A DNA stretch of 29,636 bases from an uncultured Mycoplasmatota bacterium (GCA_900548695.1 URLC01000009.1:1-29636); one strand, 5' to 3'. Positions 1 through 8,982 are shown, numbered from the stretch's first letter. Notes: generated from the letters alone by a model not told the origin. A program made the numbers and translations.

Positions 1-85
1 ATTATGGCTCTTTTCTTATATGTAGTGGCTAAAAGTTTGTGTGTAACATGCCCCAGATGGATAAAAAGTCGAAAGGCTTCAAGAT
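1..85. other. Left edge, unassigned
   Basis: No gene can be assigned here. Frame 1 on the + strand is open from the window edge to a TAA at 85-87, just before the hairpin at 86-113. It could therefore be the last 28 codons of a gene that starts outside the window, but its translation matches nothing I recognise. A small AAGTC-GAAA-GGCTT hairpin (about 66-78) directly before the terminator would also fit the 3' end of a structured RNA. Confidence 0.2.
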
Positions 86-117
86 AAAAATCGATTCTTA
101 TGAGTCGATTTTTTTGT
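86..117 (+). terminator. Rho-independent terminator at left edge of island
   Basis: A 12-bp stem (86-97 with 102-113, one T-G wobble) with a TTAT loop runs into a T tract to 115. The ten inner stem bases on each side are the same as those of the hairpin at 14358-14383, at the other edge of the defence island; only the loops differ. Confidence 0.7.
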
Positions 118-141
118 TTGTTAGAAAGGAATTGGTAATAT

Positions 142-420
142 TTGGTAATTAAAGAGAAGTTAGAAATTAGTAGAGAATTACAAAGAAAGATAAACAACCT
201 AGGTAAATTTAATGGTCAGAAACTAAAAATAGTGGAAGGTAGTATTATCACTGTACCCAAGACTAATATCGCTTACATTGAGCCTTATAAGTTGGAAATT
301 GGTAGTGATACATATTTAATCTTTGGTAAGAATGAAATTATGTATATTAGTAAAAATAACATTACTCATAAAATATCGTTACAAGACCTAGAAGAAGTAA
401 TAAGAAATACCAAAAACTAA
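142..420 (+). CDS. Small hypothetical protein upstream of the recombinase
   Basis: The protein has 92 residues and starts at a TTG preceded by AAAGGA about 11 bases upstream; no in-frame ATG is better placed. It is lysine- and isoleucine-rich with no signal peptide, membrane segment or recognisable motif. Alternating hydrophobic stretches in the middle (around residues 28-70) suggest a small beta-rich domain, followed by a C-terminal helix. It lies about 115 bases upstream of the large serine recombinase on the same strand. Small genes beside serine recombinases sometimes encode directionality factors or regulators, but this is only a guess from position. Expression at the weak TTG start is uncertain. 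Confidence 0.5.
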   Translation: MVIKEKLEISRELQRKINNLGKFNGQKLKIVEGSIITVPKTNIAYIEPYKLEIGSDTYLIFGKNEIMYISKNNITHKISLQDLEEVIRNTKN

Positions 421-520
421 AAGGGACGAAAATGTCCGAAAAAGAACGAAAAAGGACGATTTTGTTCTTGAAAAGGGCATTTGAACTGTAGATAATGGTA
501 TTATAGAAAATTTTTACCAA
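421..520 (+). promoter_or_regulatory. Inverted and direct repeats with extended -10 before the recombinase
   Basis: The segment has three near-copies of a GGACGAAAA-like unit (423, 445 and 453) and two small inverted repeats: GGAC/GTCC at 424-437 and AAGAAC/GTTCTT at 442-469. An extended -10 (TG-G-TATTAT, 496-504) follows, with no good -35. The repeats look like an operator or recombinase-binding region controlling the recombinase gene; this is inferred from layout only. Confidence 0.4.
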
Positions 521-536
521 AGCAAAAAAAGGAGGA

Positions 537-2291
537 ATGATTATAGATAATAAAATTGCTGGGGTATATTTAAGAGTTAGTACCGAGGATCAAGCTCGGG
601 AAGGATTTAGTTTAAGTGAACAAAAAGAAAGACTCGAAGCCATGTGTAAATTTAAAGGCTATCAAATTTATAAATTCTATGAAGATGCAGGAATTAGTGC
701 CAAAAACATGAAAGATAGACCTGCTTTTAATGAATTATTAGAAGATATCAAAAGTAAGAAAGTAAATACCATTGTTGCTTTAAAACTAGATAGAGTAACA
801 AGAAGTATTTATGACTGGGAATTCATTATGAAATTTTTGGAAGAAAATGAAGCATATATTGATTGTGCTAATGATGAAGTAAATACTACGACTGCTAATG
901 GAAAAATGATATCAAGACTACTAATGAGTGTTAGTCAAAACGAAATCGAAAGAACAAGTGAGAGAACCAAAATGGGATTAGTAGGAGCAATTAAAGAAGG
1001 TCATATTCCTATGAAGAATTTAACAGGCTATAAAAGAGTAAATAAGAAACTAGTGCCAGATGAAGAAACCAAAGATGTAGTAATAGATATTTTCAATAAG
1101 TACTTATCAGGTTGGTCATTGCAAAAGATTATGAATGATTTAAATAAACGAAATGCCTTAAATAAGAAATGGCTATATTCCCATGTGGAAAACATCATTA
1201 ACAACAGAATATACTGTGGTGATTTTGTTTATCATAAAGGTAAAAAAGATGAACATATTTATGAAAATGTGGTAGAGGGAATTATTAGTAGAGAGACTTG
1301 GTTTGATTGTCAAAATCAAAAAGGGAAGAACTCTAGAAACTATACAAGAACAATCTACTACTTATTCTTACAAAAATTATATTGTCCAAGATGCCATACT
1401 CTAATGGCAGGAAGAAGCCCAGGTGGTAATAAAAAATACGATTATGTTTATTATAGATGTCATAAGTGCCATACCTATGTAAATGAAAAAGAGATTATCA
1501 AACAGCTAAAAGAAATCATCTATGAATTAGTAGAGTATGATTTTCTAGTTCATGAAATCTATGCACCAGTTATCTTTGGAGCAAATCATAAAGAACAAAC
1601 AATAACAGAAATAGAATCTTTAAAAAGACAAAGAAATAGATTAAAAGATGCTTATAAAACTAGTATAATCACTCTAGAAGAATTTACAGAAGAAGTTAAT
1701 AACATTGATGATAGACTACAAGAATTAGAAAATAATTTAAAAAATAATGTTCTAACAATAGATGATATCAATCTAGATAGTCCATCTATCTATAAAGATA
1801 TTGATAAAATAAAGCAAGTAAAATTAAATGATAAATTATTAGATAAGTCATCCATATGGAATAATTTATCTAAACAAAAACAACAAGAATTATGTATGAA
1901 ATATATTGAAACCATAGATTTAAGCTATGATGAAAATAGAAAAGTAGTTATTGAAAAAGTAAATTTTAGAAAGTCATTTCTAGAAGAATATAGTACCTTA
2001 TTTACAGAAGGTATCGTCGATAAAGAAGTAACAGTATCTTACAAAGATACTACCAAAGTAGCAAATTTATCTTCTCCAAAAACAAAAAAAGAAATAGAAG
2101 ACTACATTTACAAATTACAAAGCTATTATCAAGTAGAGTACTTTGAAATAGATGTAATGAGAGAAGAAGATGGAACTTTTTATTTAGATTATAGTCCAAA
2201 TAAACAACAAGAAATTATAAAAATAATTCCAATCAAAGATGAAAAAGGTTTCAAACCTAATCTAGGTTATGGTGTAATAGCAGTATCTTAA
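537..2291 (+). CDS. Large serine recombinase (site-specific integrase/transposase)
   Basis: This 584-residue protein is a large serine recombinase that would integrate and excise the surrounding island. The N-terminal resolvase domain begins with the catalytic-serine motif YLRVSTEDQ (Ser15) and contains the LDRVTRS and ISRLLMSVSQNEIERTSERT motifs. A recombinase domain follows (about 165-270). Next comes a zinc ribbon with cysteine pairs at 283/286 (CPRC) and 308/311 (CHKC), then a coiled coil (about 355-395) and a C-terminal extension. Length and order match the TndX/TnpX-type family. The start is odd: GGAGG (531-535) is only one base from the ATG, so initiation may be weak or at an unusual codon just downstream. 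It ends before a long hairpin and a repeat-rich intergenic region. Target site unknown. Confidence 0.93.
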   Translation: MIIDNKIAGVYLRVSTEDQAREGFSLSEQKERLEAMCKFKGYQIYKFYEDAGISAKNMKDRPAFNELLEDIKSKKVNTIVALKLDRVTRSIYDWEFIMKFLEENEAYIDCANDEVNTTTANGKMISRLLMSVSQNEIERTSERTKMGLVGAIKEGHIPMKNLTGYKRVNKKLVPDEETKDVVIDIFNKYLSGWSLQKIMNDLNKRNALNKKWLYSHVENIINNRIYCGDFVYHKGKKDEHIYENVVEGIISRETWFDCQNQKGKNSRNYTRTIYYLFLQKLYCPRCHTLMAGRSPGGNKKYDYVYYRCHKCHTYVNEKEIIKQLKEIIYELVEYDFLVHEIYAPVIFGANHKEQTITEIESLKRQRNRLKDAYKTSIITLEEFTEEVNNIDDRLQELENNLKNNVLTIDDINLDSPSIYKDIDKIKQVKLNDKLLDKSSIWNNLSKQKQQELCMKYIETIDLSYDENRKVVIEKVNFRKSFLEEYSTLFTEGIVDKEVTVSYKDTTKVANLSSPKTKKEIEDYIYKLQSYYQVEYFEIDVMREEDGTFYLDYSPNKQQEIIKIIPIKDEKGFKPNLGYGVIAVS

Positions 2292-2301
2292 ATAAAAATA
2301 G

Positions 2302-2349
2302 AGTGTACATAAATTTCAAAATAATAATGAAATAAATGTACACTTTTCC
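2302..2349 (+). terminator. Terminator-like hairpin after the recombinase
   Basis: GTGTACAT (2303-2310) pairs with ATGTACAC (2335-2342). The stem continues through a two-base mismatch into ATTTC/GAAAT, with an 11-base A/T loop, and is followed by TTTTCC and more T. It probably ends recombinase transcription. The stem also holds two of the four TGTACA motifs of this intergenic region. Confidence 0.6.
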
Positions 2350-2618
2350 TTTAAAAATATTTTTAAAATTTCCAAAAAAATGTACAAATCGCCTCAAAAA
2401 TCTTAAAAAAATAGCTAATTTTGTCAGACTTCTGACTGACAAATAAGCATTTTTAGGCATTTTTGATAGAAATCCTGTTAGACAAAAGTCAGACAATTTA
2501 GACATTGTCGGACAATTACAATCTTCTAAAATCCTTATAATACGGTCAAACTCGTCACTGGCGATGTTGTTTGTCAGACATAGTTATCCTGTTTAAAATG
2601 ACTTCTCGAAAATGTACA
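2304..2618. repeat. Four TGTACA palindromes in the intergenic region
   Basis: TGTACA occurs at 2304-2309, 2337-2342, 2381-2386 and 2613-2618, mostly as ATGTACA. A 16-bp A/T palindrome lies at 2351-2366. They may be binding sites, or part of the recombinase attachment region. They fill the 438-base gap between the recombinase and the STAND gene together with the GTCAGACAA repeats; no gene is seen in this gap. Confidence 0.4.
2421..2580. repeat. Phased GTCAGACAA iterons and inverted pair
   Basis: Near-copies of a nine-base unit GTYRGACAA start at 2477, 2488, 2497 and 2507, so they are spaced about one helical turn apart. A further GTCAGACA is at 2573. An inverted pair, TTGTCAG (2421-2427) and CTGACAA (2436-2442), lies upstream, and the last iteron forms a near-palindrome TTGTCGGACAA (2505-2515). 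A TATAAT (2536-2541) follows. The arrangement fits cooperative binding by a regulator, replication/excision protein or the recombinase. Confidence 0.6.
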
Positions 2619-2673
2619 TAAAAATCTTAAAAATTCAAAAAATTAGGGACATCAAAAAGTACAAAGAAGTATA

Positions 2674-2718
2674 TTGAAAATGCTAGAAATGTGTTGGTAT
2701 AATATTGATTGTTAAGGA
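2674..2718 (+). promoter_or_regulatory. Promoter of the STAND NTPase gene
   Basis: TTGAAA (2674-2679) and an extended -10, TG-G-TATAAT (2695-2703), are 18 bases apart. The ribosome site AAGGAG (2713-2718) lies 11 bases before the ATG, so the leader is very short and the gene has its own promoter. Confidence 0.75.
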
Positions 2719-2729
2719 GTTGATGTGTA

Positions 2730-5700
2730 ATGGCAAATTTTACTAAAATTCAACAAGGAATTTTAGGCCTTTCACCAGGTTCATATCAAAGATTATGTTC
2801 CGATTATTATGCAAGAGTAAATAATATTACGAAAATACATGATATTGGATCAAAAGAAGGAACCGACAAAACTACTTCCGGAATTCCCGATTCTTATATT
2901 GTTAATAATGATAATACTTATACTCTTTTGATGTATGGAACTGTCGAAAGGAATGCTATTAAAAAAATAAAAAAAGACATAACAGAAGCTCATGATTGTA
3001 ATAAAACAGGTATCTCAATAGAAAAAGTAAAAAGAATAGTTTGTTTTCATACTTGTACAAATATTACTCCTGGCAAATACGAAGAGCTTATTCATATGTT
3101 TGACGATGTGAGTATCGAATTAATAGATATAGATACAATGGCACATGATATCAAGGATAAGTTTAATTCGCTAGCAGTTGAATATTTTCAACTACCGGTA
3201 GATACAAATCAAATAAGTGATATTGATACTTTTATTAAAAGGTATGATCACTATTCGTTAAATTCTCCTCTTTCAATTAAATATATAGAAAGGAAGGAAA
3301 AAGATGAACTTATTGAAATTATCAATAAATCAAAAAAGGTAACATTAATAACAGGCAAAGCAGGAATTGGTAAGACAAAACTTGCATTAGAGGTTTGTAA
3401 AGAATTGCAAAAACAATATTGTTGTTTATGTGTAAGAAGTAATAATAACGATATATATGAAGATATAAAAAACAGTATAGAAATAGAAAAAAAGTATTTA
3501 ATATTTGTTGACGATATCAATAATTTACATAATTTAAAATCATTTATTGATTTAATGGCAATAAGCGATAAAGAAATTAAAGTTATTGGTACAGTTCGAG
3601 AATATGCTATAAAAGAAGTACTATCTAAGATAGAAGAATATACTATACCAGAAGTTTTTAAATTAAATGAATTAAAAGATAATGATATCATTGAAATATT
3701 AAAAACTAATTATAATATTCAAAATCTAAAATGGCAAAAAAACATTACAAAAATAGCTAATGGAAATCCGAGAATAGCAATAATGACAGCACAGGCATTA
3801 TTGAATGGTACTGTAGAATCATTTAACAGTGTTTCAGAAGTTTTTAGAGAATATTACGATAAAATTATAGAACAAAATAAGTTAGGTGACATGGAAATAA
3901 GAACATTATTTTACTTATCTGTATTATCACCATTAAGTATAAAGAATGAGCAAATAAAAAAAGTTCTTAAAGACCATAATGTTTATGATATAGAAAAGTT
4001 TGATAAACTTAATGATTTAGAGCTGATAGAATTTTTCAATAAAGAAGCTATTAAAATATGTGATCAAAATTTTAGTAACTATATTATATATAAATATTTA
4101 ATAGTAGAGAAGAAAATAAGTATATCAGTATTATTAGAACAACTCTATCCAGCATTTATGAGAAGATTTATTGAATCAATTAATATGATATGTGAGATTT
4201 TTAATTCAGAAGAAACATTTGACTATATTAAAAATGAAATAAATCAGCTTTGGGATAGTAAATATTTTGATAATGATGAATTTTTGAAAGCCTTTCATAA
4301 TTTAAATTTATCTAAAACTTTATTAATAATAAAAAATAAAATCGAAAAAGCTCCACAAAAACAATTGGAAGAAAAAGTCCAGTTTGATGATAATGTGTTT
4401 TTAAATGATCCTATTATTGAACTATTATGTGATATTCGAAATTCTGAAAATTATAAAATAGCATTTGAATTACTTTTAAATTATTTAGAAAAAAATCCTA
4501 ATATATATAATCAAATAGAAAAATCTATTGTGGATTATTGGATAATGGTTGATTTAGATCCATCATTTGAAATAGAATCATTTGTAATTAATAAATTATT
4601 TTCTAAAGTAAAAGAAAAAAATATTTCTGAAATTTATAAACATATGCTTAAATCTGCTATAACAAAAGGTCTTAAAACACAATACCAAATTACAAAGCCA
4701 GGAAAGAACAGTAGAACAATCGAATTTATAAATGTCACTTTGAATTATACATCAAAATTGTGTCAATATAGAAATCACATTTGGAATATAATAATAAAAA
4801 CGTTAAGTATATATCCGGATTTTGAAAGTATATTTGTTGACGATTATTCTATTTGGGCTTTTAATGAAGAAAAAAATAGAATTATGGAATCGGATATTAG
4901 ATACCTGAATAAGGTTTTATTTACTAAATGGGAAAAGCCAACCTTAAGAGAATGGAAAATAATTGATCTTATAAAAACTATGTGTTCAGAAAACCATGTT
5001 AATATTCCACAGAATATTTATAATTTAAAGGAGTCTAAAAAATTTCAATTACTAAAAATTTTAGAAAATTATGATTATGATAAAGACGAAAATAATACAG
5101 AATTAGGTAATATAGTAAACGATAACAATGATTTAATCTATCAAGAAATTTTCGATGTATTAAATGAGATTAAAAGAAACAATATTAAAGTTGATGATTG
5201 GAAAATTAATAAAAATTTAGAAATATTATTTGAAAGTATTAAGAAAAAAGGTGACAATTATTTTGAAAAAGTTTTTACGCTTTATATCAAAAATAATTGC
5301 CCGTTTATATCATATCCCTCATATTTAATTTCGTTTGCGAATTTAAATATGAAAAATACTATTATGGATATAATATTAATAAATGAATTTGATTATAAAT
5401 ATTATGTGTTATCTTGCTTACTAGAAAATTATGAAGAAAATATTAACTATTTAGATATTGTAAAAAAATTTATTTCTAACCAAAAAACTAATAATGTAAA
5501 ATATACTTTTAACGTTAGTGTGATTATAAAATATAGTAAATTTGATTGTAATTTATTAAATACTTATACAAAGCAAATTATTAAATCTAATGATTTAAAT
5601 TTGTTTTCACGATATCTGGCTATTCCTAAAGATTTTGACGAAATACAAAAGATATATAATACTTTTAATGATAAACATTTACTAGAAGAATTATATATAA

Positions 5701-6335
5701 TGACTTTGCCATCCCATTTTGCAGATCATAGTGGATATTTAGGTTATTTACTTGTTAAAAATAATTTTAAATTTATTAATAAACTAATTAAAAAAGATAA
5801 TTACAATTCCGGAAAGCTTCGTGAAATAATTAATTATTTATGGGATGATAAAGATTATATGAATTTAATTTTAAAAACATATGATGCGATAAAGGAAGAA
5901 TATTTGGGTTATTTAAGCCTATATCATTTATTTGAAAACAATAAATATGAAGATAAGCAAATTAAATGGTTTAAAAAATATATACTAAATAATTTGACTA
6001 ATGCAAATAATTTAAAAGATGTATTTAGAGTTATAGGAACAAAAAAAGCATTGATTAGAAAAGATTTAATTTTATTTTTATTAGTACATTCAGAGGATGA
6101 AAGAATAATAGAAGGAATAAATTTATTTTCTTTAAGAGAACCATGGTCAGGAAGTAGGTTGCCACTTATAGATAAAAAAATAAGTTTTTTGGAAGAATTA
6201 AAGCAAGAAATTAATTCTAAACAAGAAATAAAATATTTGTATTGTATTCAATATTTAGAGGAATGCATTAATATTATAAAAAAGGATAAGAGAAAGGTTG
6301 AAATTGAAGAATATTTAGATGATTTTCTTGATTAG
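2730..6335 (+). CDS. STAND-type (Avs-like) NTPase with degenerate N-terminal nuclease-like domain
   Basis: This 1201-residue protein has three parts. Residues 1-130 resemble a restriction-endonuclease fold: a GIPDSY motif (Asp54) precedes a beta strand YTLLMYGT (64-71). The expected catalytic Glu/Gln of this strand appears to be Met68, so cleavage activity is doubtful. A P-loop NTPase follows, with Walker A GKAGIGKT (about 209-216), Walker B YLIFVDDI (about 255-262) and an arginine after IGTV (about 290). The remaining ~750 residues look wholly helical, like the repeat sensor regions of STAND proteins. This plan matches Avs-type antiviral STAND NTPases, which sense phage proteins and then activate an N-terminal effector. 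It has its own promoter and lies between a recombinase and a restriction system, which supports a defence role. The effector activity and trigger are unknown. Confidence 0.72.
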   Translation: MANFTKIQQGILGLSPGSYQRLCSDYYARVNNITKIHDIGSKEGTDKTTSGIPDSYIVNNDNTYTLLMYGTVERNAIKKIKKDITEAHDCNKTGISIEKVKRIVCFHTCTNITPGKYEELIHMFDDVSIELIDIDTMAHDIKDKFNSLAVEYFQLPVDTNQISDIDTFIKRYDHYSLNSPLSIKYIERKEKDELIEIINKSKKVTLITGKAGIGKTKLALEVCKELQKQYCCLCVRSNNNDIYEDIKNSIEIEKKYLIFVDDINNLHNLKSFIDLMAISDKEIKVIGTVREYAIKEVLSKIEEYTIPEVFKLNELKDNDIIEILKTNYNIQNLKWQKNITKIANGNPRIAIMTAQALLNGTVESFNSVSEVFREYYDKIIEQNKLGDMEIRTLFYLSVLSPLSIKNEQIKKVLKDHNVYDIEKFDKLNDLELIEFFNKEAIKICDQNFSNYIIYKYLIVEKKISISVLLEQLYPAFMRRFIESINMICEIFNSEETFDYIKNEINQLWDSKYFDNDEFLKAFHNLNLSKTLLIIKNKIEKAPQKQLEEKVQFDDNVFLNDPIIELLCDIRNSENYKIAFELLLNYLEKNPNIYNQIEKSIVDYWIMVDLDPSFEIESFVINKLFSKVKEKNISEIYKHMLKSAITKGLKTQYQITKPGKNSRTIEFINVTLNYTSKLCQYRNHIWNIIIKTLSIYPDFESIFVDDYSIWAFNEEKNRIMESDIRYLNKVLFTKWEKPTLREWKIIDLIKTMCSENHVNIPQNIYNLKESKKFQLLKILENYDYDKDENNTELGNIVNDNNDLIYQEIFDVLNEIKRNNIKVDDWKINKNLEILFESIKKKGDNYFEKVFTLYIKNNCPFISYPSYLISFANLNMKNTIMDIILINEFDYKYYVLSCLLENYEENINYLDIVKKFISNQKTNNVKYTFNVSVIIKYSKFDCNLLNTYTKQIIKSNDLNLFSRYLAIPKDFDEIQKIYNTFNDKHLLEELYIMTLPSHFADHSGYLGYLLVKNNFKFINKLIKKDNYNSGKLREIINYLWDDKDYMNLILKTYDAIKEEYLGYLSLYHLFENNKYEDKQIKWFKKYILNNLTNANNLKDVFRVIGTKKALIRKDLILFLLVHSEDERIIEGINLFSLREPWSGSRLPLIDKKISFLEELKQEINSKQEIKYLYCIQYLEECINIIKKDKRKVEIEEYLDDFLD

Positions 6336-6359
6336 TGTAGAATTTACTGAATAAATGAT

Positions 6360-6587
6360 TTGAATAATATTTTGTTAAACGATAAAATTGATTGGAAATG
6401 CAAAAATAAGATTATAGAATTAGATTATGATAATTTTCAAGTGCTTGTAAAACTAAAGTTAAAAATTCCCAGGGATATTCAATTAAAAGAATATGTAAAA
6501 ATTGAAATATTTAGTAATTTAGAAGAAATAATATTTACTTCAGAAGAATTTTGGTTGAAATTAAAAAATACAAAAATAGAAACATAA
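6360..6587 (+). CDS. Small hypothetical protein after the STAND gene
   Basis: This is a 75-residue ORF with a TTG start and no clear ribosome site, 24 bases after the STAND gene stop. Its pattern of short hydrophobic strands (KIIELDYDNFQVLVKLKLKI and later KIEIFSNLEEIIF) looks like a small folded beta-rich domain. It might be cotranscribed with the STAND gene. It could also be a gene remnant, since the start signal is poor. No family recognised. Confidence 0.35.
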   Translation: MNNILLNDKIDWKCKNKIIELDYDNFQVLVKLKLKIPRDIQLKEYVKIEIFSNLEEIIFTSEEFWLKLKNTKIET

Positions 6588-6689
6588 CTAAATTTATTAT
6601 TCGTAATTGCAATTTTTTCTGATTGTCAACAATTAAAAATAATAAAGTCTTTTATTAATAAGATTAATAATTTAATAGATTAAGAAATA

Positions 6690-6908
6690 ATGACATTTAT
6701 TGATTCACAACAAAATAAAGAAGAATGTGATGATGCTATACTTGAGAAAGAATATGATAGAACAAAAAAAGAAAGAATGGAATCTGTAAATGAAGATAAC
6801 TCCAATATAACAGAACTTCAAATAATTGATAGTGGCCTTGTTGTATTTACTAATGATATTTATGATGATTATGAGTCAGTTAATTTAATAATACATGGGG
6901 ATTTATAA
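6690..6908 (+). CDS. Small acidic hypothetical protein
   Basis: This 72-residue ORF starts at an ATG with only a weak purine stretch before it. The first 40 residues are very hydrophilic and acidic (many Glu, Asp, Asn, Lys); the end has alternating hydrophobic residues (ELQIIDSGLVVF). It lies between the STAND gene and the restriction gene, with no promoter seen. It may be an inhibitor or accessory of a neighbour, a remnant, or a chance ORF; the sequence does not decide. Confidence 0.3.
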   Translation: MTFIDSQQNKEECDDAILEKEYDRTKKERMESVNEDNSNITELQIIDSGLVVFTNDIYDDYESVNLIIHGDL

Positions 6909-6929
6909 AAATCTTCTAAATGACTTTTA

Positions 6930-6971
6930 TAGACATAATAAAAAGATTTTGATACAATGAAACAAATGGAG
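6930..6971 (+). promoter_or_regulatory. Promoter and ribosome site of the restriction endonuclease
   Basis: TAGACA (6930-6935) and an extended -10, TG-A-TACAAT (6950-6958), are spaced 17 bases apart. GGAG (6968-6971) lies 11 bases before the ATG at 6983. The -35 lies in the loop of a long AAAATCTT/AAGATTTT hairpin that might end the upstream transcript. Confidence 0.7.
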
Positions 6972-6982
6972 TGTGTTGATAT

Positions 6983-8953
6983 ATGGCTTTTAAGAGTTAT
7001 AGTTGGTCTATTGGAACTACTAGTTTTAGAACAAGTCAATTAAATTATAAAATAGAAAGACAATTGCAGTTATTAAAAGAGTTTTGGAATATCAATTCTG
7101 ATAATGAATGGAATAATGATACACAAGAAAAGTATTATAATTATTTAAAAGAAAAAGATTTTGTAGCAGGGGATGCAAAGAGGCGTGATAAAGATGCTAG
7201 AGAAAAAACTTCAGGATTAGTTGATATAGGAGTTTTAACTAGTGATAGAAAACTTACTGAAGTAGGTGTACACATTGAAGAATTATTAAATAAAAAGATA
7301 AAAAAAGATAATATTTTTCTAATTCCTGAAGATAGTTACTATTATTTATTGCAATTTTTAAAACTTCAAATTACAAATGATGGATTACAAATAAAACCTT
7401 TTATTGCACTGATTTATATGATAGAAAAATTAGGCTATTTAACATATGATGAATTCACTTATTTATTACCATTATGTAAAAATATGTTTGATGTCAAGAA
7501 GATGATAGAGAGAATTAATGCTAATAGACTAGGAATAGATATAGATACTATAATTACTACAAAGATTTACGATATGCCTAATTATTTACAGGCATGGCAG
7601 GTTTTTAGGGAAGATTATCCTGTTACCGAAAAAACATTTGAAAAAATTGGGCTAAATAGGAAGAGTCGCACCTATGATTGGCCATATAATAATTTATACC
7701 ATATATTAGTAGATTTAGTATTCCATTTAAAACATGAAAATTTTATAAATAGATTAGATAAATATAATGACTTATATAGTGCTTGCAAAAAAATTTCTGG
7801 AAATGCCCAGAAGTTATGGAACGATTACTTGTTTTTTGGGTATAAGCCAAAACAATTTGATGAAGAATTTGATTTAAAGTTTAAACAGATATCTTTATCT
7901 TTACAAAAAAATATTATAGATTTTAAAAGGGAATTTTTTGAAAAGCTTCATGTTTTTAAATGGAAGGTTAATTTGAAAGAATACTTCGACTTAAACAAAA
8001 GATATTTTTCTTTAACTGATATAATAAAATTTGAAGAAGATAAAATTGAATTAGATTTATTAGCAAAGTATTATTTTGAAAATATCATAGATGACTTATT
8101 AGAAGAAAAATTCCTTAATTCAGCAGAATATATGAAACTATTTCATAGTTTAGTGCCTATAGAAAGAATTTCTATCAAATACAATATTAATATGAAAGAC
8201 GTTGTAAATAATATTAATAAATCTTTAGGTACAGATTTAACAATTTATAATATTAAAAATTATGTTGAATCTGAGAAGTTAAAAGAGTTTAATAAATTAA
8301 TAGATAGTAAATTTAAAACGGCAGACCTTATCAGATTATTACAACAAATAAGAAATAGAGAAGATGAAAGTGTAACAGAATATGTAACAGATAATGCGAC
8401 AGTACCTACAATTTTTGAATATGTTTTAGCAATTGCTTGGTATAGAATAAGTGGCAAAGAGGGAAATATATTAGATTATATGAACTTAAGTTTAGACGCA
8501 GATTTGCTTCCTAAAACGCATGCCGGTGGAGGAATGGCTGATATAGTTTATAAGTATAATAAATCAATTTATCCTAAACATGATTTAATTTTAGAAGCAA
8601 CTTTATCTGAATCAACAGGACAAAGAAAAATGGAATTAGAGTCTGTTCCTAGGCATTTGGCAACTAATATAATTCAAACAGGCAATTCATCTGATTATGC
8701 AATATTTGTAGCAAGTAATTTAGAAGAAAACGTAATATTAGGAATGAGAGGAGTAAGAAACACGTATTATCCCAAAGGAAATGAAGAATATATTAATAAT
8801 TTAAAAATCATTCCTATAGATATTGAAATTATAAATAAATTTCTTGTTAATGATATAAAATATGAAGATATATACAAGTGGTTTGACAGTGCATATCATT
8901 CAACAACTCCAGATCCAATATGGTATCAAAAAGAAATATTAGAAAAAATATAA
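6983..8953 (+). CDS. AlwI-family type IIS restriction endonuclease
   Basis: The 656-residue product cleaves DNA to one side of an asymmetric site in the AlwI/PleI/MlyI group. The catalytic region is C-terminal: GGGMADIVYKY (Asp520) is followed by a strand LILEATL with Glu538-Ala-Thr540, a PD-(D/E)XK variant with Thr in the lysine position. A large N-terminal and central helical part (1-500) would hold the DNA-recognition and dimerisation functions. The opening SIGTTSFRT and the DAREKTSGLVDIGVL stretch are typical of this family. The next gene is a methyltransferase with two catalytic domains, as expected for a type IIS system. The specificity cannot be read from sequence; GGATC (AlwI) and GAGTC (PleI/MlyI) are family precedents only. 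Confidence 0.87.
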   Translation: MAFKSYSWSIGTTSFRTSQLNYKIERQLQLLKEFWNINSDNEWNNDTQEKYYNYLKEKDFVAGDAKRRDKDAREKTSGLVDIGVLTSDRKLTEVGVHIEELLNKKIKKDNIFLIPEDSYYYLLQFLKLQITNDGLQIKPFIALIYMIEKLGYLTYDEFTYLLPLCKNMFDVKKMIERINANRLGIDIDTIITTKIYDMPNYLQAWQVFREDYPVTEKTFEKIGLNRKSRTYDWPYNNLYHILVDLVFHLKHENFINRLDKYNDLYSACKKISGNAQKLWNDYLFFGYKPKQFDEEFDLKFKQISLSLQKNIIDFKREFFEKLHVFKWKVNLKEYFDLNKRYFSLTDIIKFEEDKIELDLLAKYYFENIIDDLLEEKFLNSAEYMKLFHSLVPIERISIKYNINMKDVVNNINKSLGTDLTIYNIKNYVESEKLKEFNKLIDSKFKTADLIRLLQQIRNREDESVTEYVTDNATVPTIFEYVLAIAWYRISGKEGNILDYMNLSLDADLLPKTHAGGGMADIVYKYNKSIYPKHDLILEATLSESTGQRKMELESVPRHLATNIIQTGNSSDYAIFVASNLEENVILGMRGVRNTYYPKGNEEYINNLKIIPIDIEIINKFLVNDIKYEDIYKWFDSAYHSTTPDPIWYQKEILEKI

Positions 8954-8982
8954 AAGATAGTTGTGATGCTATCTTTTTTTTG
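8952..8982 (+). terminator. Terminator of the restriction gene
   Basis: A perfect 9-bp stem (8952-8960 with 8969-8977), an 8-base loop TTGTGATG and a T tract. It overlaps the restriction gene stop codon. Its loop doubles as the -35 of the next promoter. Confidence 0.85.

Noticed and set aside
421..470. Possible short CRISPR array before the recombinase
   Set aside because: The units are under ten bases, imperfect, and have no regular spacers; no cas genes are present.
2257..2505. 82-codon open frame on the minus strand
   Set aside because: It overlaps the recombinase end and the repeat region, has no ribosome site, and its hydrophobic look comes from A/T-rich repeats.
2477..2515. Possible CRISPR or transposon end repeats
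   Set aside because: The units are nine bases with one or two bases between them, so there are no spacers, and they are not mirrored at the other island edge.
8961..8968. Depletion of a candidate restriction site as a clue to specificity
   Set aside because: GGATC and GAGTC-type sites both occur in the window by eye, including inside the methyltransferase gene, so no depletion is evident.
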